A stretch of 64,000 bases of DNA, taken from positions 1,736,001 to 1,800,000 of the forward strand of contig NZ_JAUFQQ010000005.1 of NCBI RefSeq assembly GCF_030409845.1, in the 5' to 3' direction. This document shows, piece after piece, positions 7,854 to 16,600 of this stretch (its first letter is position 1; each line of letters begins with the position of its first letter). Made by a program: the position numbers and the translations under genes. Below the pieces are notes generated by a model that saw only the letters and a program-made list of their open reading frames with translations, searched no databases and had not been told where the DNA came from. The DNA is from Flavobacterium branchiarum (lineage in GTDB: Bacteria > Bacteroidota > Bacteroidia > Flavobacteriales > Flavobacteriaceae).

Positions 7854-10535
7854 CTATTCGAAAACAACTTTCTTTACCATTTTTCTGTCCCCATCATAAA
7901 CAGCTAAGAAATAAACTCCAGGAGCTACTTGGTTTTTCAACTGAATATTTTGTTTAAAGTTTGCCATACTTTCAAATGTATTTTGATAAACCTCTCTACC
8001 TAAATTATTATAAATAAAAACCCTTACTCCCTCATTTGATTCACTTCTAAAAGCAATATCAAAGTCTCCTTTATTAGGATTAGGAGAAACTGTAAGTTCT
8101 TTTATTTCAACAATAACATCTGTTTGTAAGGTGTATTTTTTTGTGCAAATTTCTATCGAAGCTGAATCTAACCTACCATCTCTCCCTGAAAATGCGTCTC
8201 TAACTTTGAATATCCAAGTTCCTTTTGAATCTTGATTATTAAAGACACTTAATAAATCTGCTGGAGTTATCGTTTGTGAGGTAGTTATAGAGCAATCTAA
8301 AGCCTGTCCTGCATCATCATATTTAAGCACTAAACTTCCTGTTCCATCTGTACAACTTCTATTAAATAATCGCACTATTGTTCCTTGAGGGTTTACTAAT
8401 TGCATTTCAACATCAGAGAATCTTGCGTGTGTTAATCCTACTGAAACAGTTACATCTGAAACAGTTCCTAAATCTGCCGGAACATTTATTGTTCTCGCTG
8501 TGTAAGATGCTGCATTAGGAATTGCAAATCCAGCATTAACAGGATATGAAACACAGGAAGATTCAACTCTATATCCAATTGCAAATGATTTACTATTTAC
8601 TGCGTAATAAATATTAGCAGTAGGTTCTATTAAGATTCTGCAATCTGTAGCAGTTATATCTAATGGAACGCTAATTGTTTGAGATCCATCGTTTGGTGTA
8701 TTGGAAACTAAGACAATCGGAAATGTCAAACCTCCATCTGTTGATAGTTTTATATTTACGCTTGTAGAACCAGCCAATGTATTCGTTTTTGCTACATCCC
8801 AAGTAATTATCTGACTCGTTCCATGTAACCATGCAGTATCCTCTTTATTTTGAGAAGTCACAACAAATGGCCCTACGCTACCATTTACATTAACAATCAC
8901 CTCATCTGTATTTGTTTGTGCTGTTCCCATCGCCGCATTATCACGACCTGTTAAAGTAAAGTGTAATGTTCGTGCAATTGATGGAACTGACTCCCATATG
9001 CTTCTTACATTTCCTGAAAGAACAATATCTAAACTTGGCATATATCGAATAGGGGTACTTACTGGCGAAAAAGACCTAAACAAAGGCCCATCTGGCTTAT
9101 CAGGCTTAGCTACACTAAATCCTCCTGATGATAAAGATGATGATGCCGAATCATTTTGTTCCCAACAATAGGTAATTGTATTTCCATTACTATCTGATCC
9201 TGTTCCTTTTAAAACAAAAGCAGTACCAAATGGAATTGTATAATCGGGCCCTGCATCAATCGTAGGTGGATTATTTGTTAATGGTATACTTATTGGGCAT
9301 GATTTTCTAGCTAAGTTATTTTGAATCTGCAAAATACTAGCATAAGCAAAGTAATCGTCTGAATGATCTTGAATATTAAACTCTTCTGCAATTATTACTC
9401 CTGCGTATCCCATAATTGTAGTACCGCTCGCAGGTTCTACATTTACACCAGTGCCCTCAATAACATATGAATAGGTATGGCTTGCTCCCAATTGATGTCC
9501 CATTTCGTGTGCCACAAAATCAATATCAAAATTATCTCCTTGTGGCTTTCTATCTGATGGAGAAGTAAAACCACTTCCTTTCAACGAATCTACACAAACG
9601 CAACCTATGCATCCTGCATCACCTCCGCCTCCTGAAGCTCCAAATAAATGGCCTATATCATACGCATTTTCACCAATACTATTCGTTAAATTAGCCTGAA
9701 GCTCTTGATTCCACTTTCCTTTAACTCCTTCTGAAGCATTCGAATAAGGATCTGTTGTAGCATTTGTATAAATAAGAGTTTCATTATTTGCAATTAGAAT
9801 TAATTTTAGAGCCAAGTCTTTATTAAAAACCCCATTAACTCTTGTCATCGTAGCATTCATTCCAGCTAATGCACCTCCTACAGTACCACCATAAAAAGCA
9901 GTATACTCTCCTGTACAAGACAATGCTAATCGCAAAGTTTTAAATACTTTATTATTTGCTGTTAATTTTGCTGTGTTAGATTTTAACTCTTGATTAAGTG
10001 CTACATCTTTTGTATCACATAGTAATGGTAAACTCGCATTATCTCTGTTTTTGGCAGTAAACAAAACATATTCACCTGGACTTGCCTCTACAGGCTCTAT
10101 AAATTCTGAAGCATTAGCTGCTCGTAAAACCATTGTTTGAATACCCGCAGGAGAAACACTAAAATGTATCCTTGCTTTTTTATCCTTATTACTTACTCCT
10201 TCATAGGCTCTAATATCTGGATATTTGTCCTGCAATTGCGGATCAAAATTTGACGATTCCCAAACTGTATATTTTTCAAAATCCCCATCAATATTCGGAA
10301 TAGTGATCTCGACTGTATTTTTCTTAGCTGTATTAAGCAATGTACTTGTGAGTTTTTCTCTTAAAAAAACTTCATTTAGCTTATAAATACTCTTTTCTCC
10401 ATCTTGAGAATTTAAATTCCCCTTCGCCGTAGTTAAAGCAGAACTTTGACTAACTTTTTCCCACATTTCATTGCTTTGCGCCTTAATTTGGGCTGAACAA
10501 AGTGCAATTAACAAAAGAAGTATAGTTTTTTTCAT
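7854..10535 (-). CDS. T9SS-exported reprolysin-like zinc metalloprotease with P domain
   Basis: 893 residues. A signal peptide (1-19) is followed by a propeptide-like region, then an M12B/reprolysin-like peptidase with the zinc motif HEMGHQLGASH at 343-353 (E344 catalytic) and a Met-turn around TTIMGYAG (373-380). A region with Ig-like features follows, then a proprotein-convertase P-type beta domain (about 660-800) and a C-terminal T9SS sorting domain of about 75 residues that begins ELTVSPNPNKGDF and ends MVKKVVFE. It should cross the outer membrane through T9SS and be released or surface-bound as a protease. Cys residues between 303 and 315 may form disulfides. Stand-alone gene. Substrate unknown. 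Confidence 0.94.
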   Translation of the reverse strand: MKKTILLLLIALCSAQIKAQSNEMWEKVSQSSALTTAKGNLNSQDGEKSIYKLNEVFLREKLTSTLLNTAKKNTVEITIPNIDGDFEKYTVWESSNFDPQLQDKYPDIRAYEGVSNKDKKARIHFSVSPAGIQTMVLRAANASEFIEPVEASPGEYVLFTAKNRDNASLPLLCDTKDVALNQELKSNTAKLTANNKVFKTLRLALSCTGEYTAFYGGTVGGALAGMNATMTRVNGVFNKDLALKLILIANNETLIYTNATTDPYSNASEGVKGKWNQELQANLTNSIGENAYDIGHLFGASGGGGDAGCIGCVCVDSLKGSGFTSPSDRKPQGDNFDIDFVAHEMGHQLGASHTYSYVIEGTGVNVEPASGTTIMGYAGVIIAEEFNIQDHSDDYFAYASILQIQNNLARKSCPISIPLTNNPPTIDAGPDYTIPFGTAFVLKGTGSDSNGNTITYCWEQNDSASSSLSSGGFSVAKPDKPDGPLFRSFSPVSTPIRYMPSLDIVLSGNVRSIWESVPSIARTLHFTLTGRDNAAMGTAQTNTDEVIVNVNGSVGPFVVTSQNKEDTAWLHGTSQIITWDVAKTNTLAGSTSVNIKLSTDGGLTFPIVLVSNTPNDGSQTISVPLDITATDCRILIEPTANIYYAVNSKSFAIGYRVESSCVSYPVNAGFAIPNAASYTARTINVPADLGTVSDVTVSVGLTHARFSDVEMQLVNPQGTIVRLFNRSCTDGTGSLVLKYDDAGQALDCSITTSQTITPADLLSVFNNQDSKGTWIFKVRDAFSGRDGRLDSASIEICTKKYTLQTDVIVEIKELTVSPNPNKGDFDIAFRSESNEGVRVFIYNNLGREVYQNTFESMANFKQNIQLKNQVAPGVYFLAVYDGDRKMVKKVVFE

Positions 10536-10699
10536 GTTAAGAAATATTAATAGCTCAAAATTAATTCAATTAAATATAATAAAATTATTTAATCGTCAAG
10601 TAATTACATAAAACCGTCAAATAAAGGGTATTTTCACTAAATCATTAACAACATTATAAAAATTCAATTCCCTTACTATTAGATTTAAAATAGATAGTA

Positions 10700-10707
10700 T
10701 AAATTTG
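10700..10707 (+). promoter_or_regulatory. -7 box TAAATTTG of ribF
   Basis: TAnnTTTG match. Its last three bases are the TTG at 10705, which therefore belongs to the promoter rather than being the start codon. Confidence 0.55.
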
Positions 10708-10728
10708 CAACATCTTAAACTATTTGCT

Positions 10729-11658
10729 TTGAAGCTCTTTCATTCTATAAACGATTTTCGGTCTACCAAGAAAACAATATTAACTCTTGGCACCTTTGAT
10801 GGTGTTCATATTGGCCATAAAAAAATACTTGAAAAGATTACTCAAAATACCCAAGACGGAAAATATGAGAGTTTAGTTCTTACTTTTTTCCCTCATCCTC
10901 GAATGGTTTTGCAGGAGAAATCAGAAATCAAATTGCTGAATACTATTGCCGAAAAAACAAATCTCCTTGAGAAAACAGGAATAGAAAATCTTGTAATTCA
11001 CCCTTTTAACGAAAGTTTCTCAAGATTAACTGCCGAAGAGTTTGTAAATTCTATTTTAGTAGATCAATTTCATATCCAGAAAATAATCATCGGTCACGAT
11101 CATCGCTTTGGAAGAAATAGAACGGCTGATATTAATGATCTTATAGCCTTTGGTGAGCAATACGGCTTTGAAGTAGAGCAAATTTCGGCACAAGAAATTA
11201 AAGATGTATCTGTTAGTTCTACAAAAATTAGAAAGGCATTAACCGAGGGCGACATGAATTTGGCTAATGAATATTTAGATTATGACTATTTCTTAACCGG
11301 TACTGTTGTAAAAGGAAAACAACTAGGCAGAACCATAGGCTTTCCAACGGCTAATCTTAAAATTGAAGAAGAATACAAGTTGATTCCTAAAAATGGAGTT
11401 TATATTGTAAAATCTACGATTAATGAAAAAGTAGTTTATGGAATGATGAATATTGGTCTTAACCCAACTGTAGGTGGTCAAGCTCAATCTATCGAAATTC
11501 ATTTCTTAGATTTTAATGAAGATATTTACGATTTAGAAATTGCAGTTTCATTATTACAATACATTCGTGAAGAACAAAAATTTGGCTCTGTAGCTCTTTT
11601 AAAAGAACAATTAGAGAAAGATAAAACAACAACTTTAGATTTTATAAATAAACTCTAA
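10729..11658 (+). CDS. ribF: Bifunctional riboflavin kinase / FAD synthetase
   Basis: RibF phosphorylates riboflavin to FMN and adenylates FMN to FAD. The N-terminal nucleotidyltransferase half shows TLGTFDGVHIGHKKI, IIGHDHRFGRNRTAD and SSTKIRKAL; the C-terminal flavokinase half shows GRTIGFPTANL and YGMMNIGLNPT. I choose the TTG at 10729, which gives the typical N-terminus MKLFHSINDF and 309 residues; the in-frame TTG at 10705 lies in the -7 box and no ATG is available. The gene is transcribed alone, divergent from the metalloprotease gene. Confidence 0.95.
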   Translation: MKLFHSINDFRSTKKTILTLGTFDGVHIGHKKILEKITQNTQDGKYESLVLTFFPHPRMVLQEKSEIKLLNTIAEKTNLLEKTGIENLVIHPFNESFSRLTAEEFVNSILVDQFHIQKIIIGHDHRFGRNRTADINDLIAFGEQYGFEVEQISAQEIKDVSVSSTKIRKALTEGDMNLANEYLDYDYFLTGTVVKGKQLGRTIGFPTANLKIEEEYKLIPKNGVYIVKSTINEKVVYGMMNIGLNPTVGGQAQSIEIHFLDFNEDIYDLEIAVSLLQYIREEQKFGSVALLKEQLEKDKTTTLDFINKL

Positions 11659-11710
11659 CCCGACTATTATTTTTGTTGCATTCATAATGACAACGTAGTG
11701 ATTTTTTTAG

Positions 11711-11718
11711 TAAATTTG
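11711..11718 (+). promoter_or_regulatory. -7 box TAAATTTG of the four-helix membrane protein gene
   Basis: TAnnTTTG match 55 nt upstream of the ATG at 11774, giving a leader of roughly 50 nt. Confidence 0.45.
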
Positions 11719-11773
11719 ATAAGCATTGTGCTGTATATCAATTAAATACTACTAACTTCTTAAAATTATCGTT

Positions 11774-12211
11774 ATGAAACTTTCAAAAGAATTGCACAAC
11801 GGAATTCTCATATTCCTTGGCATCGGTGTTTATTTTTTATTAATGAATGTTTTAGGTCTTGCTCACATACTTTACCTACGTGCACTTAACGTAGCTTTTG
11901 TAGTTTATGGAGTAAACAGAACTATTAAAATGAATCTTGCCGAAGGAGAAACCAATGCTGTATCTAATGCCATTTCGGCTATGACGACATCTGTAATTGG
12001 TGTTTGTCTGAGCATCCTTGGATTACTTATTTACAGTTATGCCAAAGGTGGAGATGCTTATGTAAAAACCTTATCTGCTACTTTTATGTTTGGTGGCAAT
12101 CCTTCTGTACCCACTTATTGTATCTGTTTATTATTTGAAGGTATTGCCTCTTCGGTGGTGGTAACCATGCTATTAATGCTGTATTGGAATAATAAATATG
12201 CTGCCGATTGA
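11774..12211 (+). CDS. Conserved-looking four-helix membrane protein, function unknown
   Basis: I do not recognise a named family. The 145-residue product has about four hydrophobic helices (approximately residues 8-30, 31-48, 68-88 and 115-140) joined by short loops, including a polar loop NRTIKMNLAEGETNA near 49-62. There is no cleavable signal, so it should sit in the inner membrane. The promoter box and the gap on both sides make it a single-gene unit between ribF and bioB. Codon use and composition match the neighbours, so it looks like a normal resident gene. Confidence 0.75.
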   Translation: MKLSKELHNGILIFLGIGVYFLLMNVLGLAHILYLRALNVAFVVYGVNRTIKMNLAEGETNAVSNAISAMTTSVIGVCLSILGLLIYSYAKGGDAYVKTLSATFMFGGNPSVPTYCICLLFEGIASSVVVTMLLMLYWNNKYAAD

Positions 12212-12395
12212 TCTTTTTTTTCGTAACTGGTTAAAAAAAAATCCTCAACAAATAGATAGATTTCAAAAGAATAAATTATTGTTTTTGAGATTTAATTGCA
12301 AACATGCATTCAAAACTCATGTCTTGAAATATAATTACAAAAACTTTTAACAGTCTGGAATTTAAATGCTGCAATTTATTTTACAGAATAGTACA

Positions 12396-12426
12396 TTGAT
12401 TCATTAGAACAATTTAACTACTTTTG
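12396..12426 (+). promoter_or_regulatory. bioB promoter, TTG-N20-TACTTTTG
   Basis: Both elements of the Bacteroidota sigma promoter are present: TTG at 12396-12398, a 20 bp spacer and TACTTTTG at 12419-12426. The leader to the ATG at 12448 would be about 15 nt. Confidence 0.75.
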
Positions 12427-12447
12427 GAGCATCAAAAAATCGCATAG

Positions 12448-13533
12448 ATGAATAGTACAAAACACAATTGGACGAAAGACGAGATTATCGCTATATATAA
12501 TAAACCAATGATGGATTTGCTTTATGAAGCAGCATCAATTCACAGAGTAAATCATGATCCGAATGTAGTTCAGGTATCTACTTTGTTATCTATCAAAACT
12601 GGTGGTTGCCCAGAAGATTGTGGTTATTGCCCTCAAGCTGCACGTTACCATACTGGAGTAGAAGGAAATGACTTAATGTCGGTTAGCCAAGTAAAAGCTC
12701 AAGCTTTACGTGCAAAATCTGGTGGTTCATCTCGTGTATGCATGGGAGCTGCTTGGAGAAACGTAAAAGATGGCCCTGAATTTGACCAAGTTCTAGAAAT
12801 GGTTCGTACCATTAACAAACTAGACATGGAAGTATGTTGTACTCTTGGTATGATAACTGAAAACCAAGCACATCGTTTGGCCGAAGCTGGTCTATACGCT
12901 TACAATCACAACTTAGATACATCTGAAGAATATTATAAAGAGGTTATTTCGACTCGTGGTTTCGAAGATCGTTTACAAACTATCGAGAATGTTCGTAAAA
13001 CCAATGTTACTGTTTGTAGCGGAGGAATTATCGGTATGGGAGAAAGCGTCGAAGATCGTGCAGGAATGTTAGTTGCGCTTTCAACTTTAAACCCTCAACC
13101 AGAATCGGTGCCAATTAATGCGCTAGTTGCTGTAGAAGGAACTCCAATGGAAGAAGAGAAACCAGTTGAAATTTGGGAAATGATTCGTATGGTTGCTACA
13201 ACTAGAATCATTATGCCAGAAACTCAAGTACGTTTATCGGCTGGAAGAACTAATATGAGTCGCGAAGGACAGGCAATGTGCTTTTTTGCTGGAGCCAATT
13301 CAATCTTTGCAGGTGATAAATTACTTACCACTCCAAATCCTGATGTACATGAAGACATGAAAATGTTTGACTTATTAGGATTGATTCCTCAAAAACCTTT
13401 TACTAAAATTTCTCAACCTGAAACTGTAGAAGCAGAGGATTCACAATATGCACCACTTGGTGAAAAACCAAAATGGTCTAGACCTGGACATGCTATCGAA
13501 AGAAACTTAGAAGCTTCAGGTAAATCTAAATAA
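12448..13533 (+). CDS. bioB: Biotin synthase
   Basis: A radical SAM enzyme that inserts sulfur into dethiobiotin to make biotin. The 4Fe-4S cluster ligands are C54, C58 and C61 in CPEDCGYCPQ; further family motifs include YAYNHNLDTS, GGIIGMGE and RLSAGR, where the Arg helps bind the 2Fe-2S cluster. The length (361) is normal. It is a single gene with its own promoter and terminator, about 6 kb from the other biotin genes, which are on the opposite strand. Confidence 0.97.
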   Translation: MNSTKHNWTKDEIIAIYNKPMMDLLYEAASIHRVNHDPNVVQVSTLLSIKTGGCPEDCGYCPQAARYHTGVEGNDLMSVSQVKAQALRAKSGGSSRVCMGAAWRNVKDGPEFDQVLEMVRTINKLDMEVCCTLGMITENQAHRLAEAGLYAYNHNLDTSEEYYKEVISTRGFEDRLQTIENVRKTNVTVCSGGIIGMGESVEDRAGMLVALSTLNPQPESVPINALVAVEGTPMEEEKPVEIWEMIRMVATTRIIMPETQVRLSAGRTNMSREGQAMCFFAGANSIFAGDKLLTTPNPDVHEDMKMFDLLGLIPQKPFTKISQPETVEAEDSQYAPLGEKPKWSRPGHAIERNLEASGKSK

Positions 13534-13552
13534 TCATAATTAGACGATATAT

Positions 13553-13589
13553 AAAATCCCCATCGAATTAAAATTTGATGGGGATTTTT
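13553..13589. terminator. bioB terminator
   Basis: AAAATCCCCATC pairs with GATGGGGATTTT around an AT-rich loop and is followed by T residues. It lies between convergent genes and may work both ways; a second weaker hairpin, AAATCATTTG / CAAATGATTT, follows at about 13598-13626. Confidence 0.8.
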
Positions 13590-13646
13590 CATTTCAGAAA
13601 ATCATTTGTCTTTCTTCAAATGATTTAGAAATAATATCTTACACTA

Positions 13647-16600
13647 TTAAAAAATCACTTTCTTGGTTTCTGTACGATTATCATCAAGAATAACTTTTAC
13701 TAATAAAATCTGATTACTCGATTTTAAATTTTCTATAATCAATTTAGAGTTTTCTATTTTTTCTTTCTTATAAATCAATCTACCTGACATATCGTAAATG
13801 AAAACCTCATCAATCTTTTGGTCAAATCCATTTACTTTAATTTCTTGATTTTCGACAACTACCGAAATTGATTTTTTAGAAGTATCCAGTTCAGCTGTAC
13901 CCAATGTTTTATTTGAATAGAACAATGTAAATCTATCATCAAAAGTCCCTATTGCTGTTGAAAAAGTATAACCTGTTTGTGTCAAATTATGTATTGTACC
14001 TAATGTCTTGTCCTCTAAATAAACATCTTGATTTGCCAACAGTCCATCAGAACGATCAATTGCGATAGTATAATTATCATTGATTTCCGAACTATACCCC
14101 AACACAACCTTATCATTTACATCAAAAGGTAACGCACGCCCTTGAATTGTTAATTTTCTATCTGAAACTATACTGTATAAATCTGCCATTTGCTCTACAT
14201 CAAATTTAGTTCCGTCAAATTTACTTTCAAATTCATTAGTTGCTCCATCAATATATCCAATAAGAACTTGTTTAAAAAAACCATTCGTATTTTTTAAATT
14301 CAACCATAAGCGAGCTTCTTTAGTCACCGTTTCTTTGGTTTCTTTAGAAGATCTAAAAAACTGTGCATTATTTCCCACTACCCTCATATCATTATTAAAA
14401 ACAATAGTACCACTTGAAGCTATACTGTAAGCAAAAAAAGACTGTCCCGAAGCTATTAAACCTAATGGAACAGCATTATTAATTCCAGGGTTTAATGCCG
14501 CAGATGTTGCCGTTCCTCCAGTAAAATTGTAAACAGCATAATCATTTGCAGTATAAATTTTTTCAAAAGCTCCATCGTAAGCAATAGGTGTGTTATGTGT
14601 CCAAAAATATAACGTCCCTTCTAAAATAAGCTTATTTGCTGTTAGAAAAGCTTTCGCATCAATTGCCGAAGGATATGGATTACCTATTAAATAAGAGTCA
14701 TCTAATACTGTAATTGTTTCTCCTGTAATATTTCCATTATTAGGGGTACCCACAAACGAAACGGGCTGTGAATAGGGATAAGTAACCACCTCACCATTTG
14801 GCCATGTACCAACTCTTGGAACCCGAATAATGTATCCTTTACCTATTTTCATAGTATTAGTTGGTGCCTCAGATATCCAACCACTATTGTATGAATATAA
14901 CTTCTGAGGATCTGAATTGGGTGATAGTAAATTAAATTTTTGTCCAGATACTGGAGAGGACCAATAACTATAATCCAATGCATTCATAGCGGTCGATGTA
15001 CGTTTATAAATGACATTGCCAGAATTAGAAACATTGTTTTTTTGAAACAAACTTGCATTATTCATAAAGGTTAAACTAGTACCTACTGCTGTACTTACAT
15101 TAACCGCTTTTACGATAGACAATGTAGCTCCGGAATTGAAAACAACCTTTACACCAGAATTCACCTGACATGTACATCCGTTTAAATCACCTCCACTTCC
15201 TGCTTGAGAATTATAATTTCCTCCAAAAACAATATTCTGATTTATAGTAGGGGTATTGCTTGTCCATTCAGAACCATCCCAATAATTAGTCACTATACCT
15301 CCAACTGTAGCAGTTGCCGAAGCCACAGATGTACAACCAGTAACTGAATTGCTTACCCTAAAAGTATAGGTATTGGGCGCAAGATTGGTAATAACGGTAT
15401 TAGCTCCAGAACCGGTTGTGGTAACCGTGACTGGATTAGTTACTATTGACCAATTACCTGAAGGCAGACCACTTAAAGCAACACTCCCATAAGAAACATC
15501 ACATGTTAGAGATGTAACCAATCCTATTACTGGAGGCATTGTTGAATTAATCGTCACAGACACTGCTTGTACATTAGTACAAATACCATTCGTGATTGTC
15601 ATTATTCCCGAATAAGTTCCCGCGACAGTATTTGCAGGGATTACTATTGTATTTATATTTCCTCCAGTTGGTAAAAAACTAAAAGAGGTATTAAGTTGAT
15701 CTGCTAAGAAATTTGCATTCGCAGTAGCATCCCAATCAATGCTATATCCTGTAGGAGTCCCTCCAGTTGCAGTGTATGCTATTGTCGTATTTTGTAAACT
15801 TGAACTTGAACAAACTTGCCCTACAACTCCTGCTGTAGTAATCGTAGGTAAAGCATTAATTGTTACCGTAAAAGGCGTGCCAGAACTAATACATCCATTT
15901 GCATTAGTAACTCTTAATGTTCCGGTATAAGTACCAACTGCAGTGTTGGCTGGAACTGCAATTGTTATCGGACTTGCTGGCAATGATGCGTTTGTAACTG
16001 CTACAAAACTATTACTAGGTGAAGCGTTCCAAACAATGCTATACGTAGTTGGTATTCCTGTAGTAGCACTATAACTTAAACTCGTATTTTGAACACTCGC
16101 ACTAAAACAAACATTGGCTGTCGAAGCTGATGCCGTTATTGTTGGTAAAGGATTTACTGTAACTGTAAAAGGCGTGCCCGAACTAATACATCCATTTGCA
16201 TTAGTAACTCTTAATGTTCCGGTATAAGTACCAACCGCAGTGTTGGCTGGAACTGCAATTGTTATCGGACTTGCGGGCAATGATGCGTTTGTAACTGCTA
16301 CAAAACTATTAGTTGGCGAAGCGTTCCAAACAATACTATACGTAGTTGGTACTCCTGTAGTAGCACTATATGCTAAACTCGTATTTTGGGCACCCGCACT
16401 AAAACAAACATTGGCTGTCGAAGCTGATGCCGTTATTGTTGGTAAAGGATTTACCGTAACCGTAAAAGGTGTACCTGAACTAATACATCCATTTGCATTA
16501 GTTACAGTCAATGTTCCCGTATAAGTACCAACTGCAGTGTTGGCTGGAACTGCAATTGTTATCGGACTTGCGGGCAATGATGCGTTTGTAACTGCTACAA

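Noticed and set aside
15739..16524. Plus-strand open frames antisense to the adhesin repeats
   Set aside because: They are repeated shadows of the 297-bp units, low in start and Shine-Dalgarno quality, and no protein family is visible.
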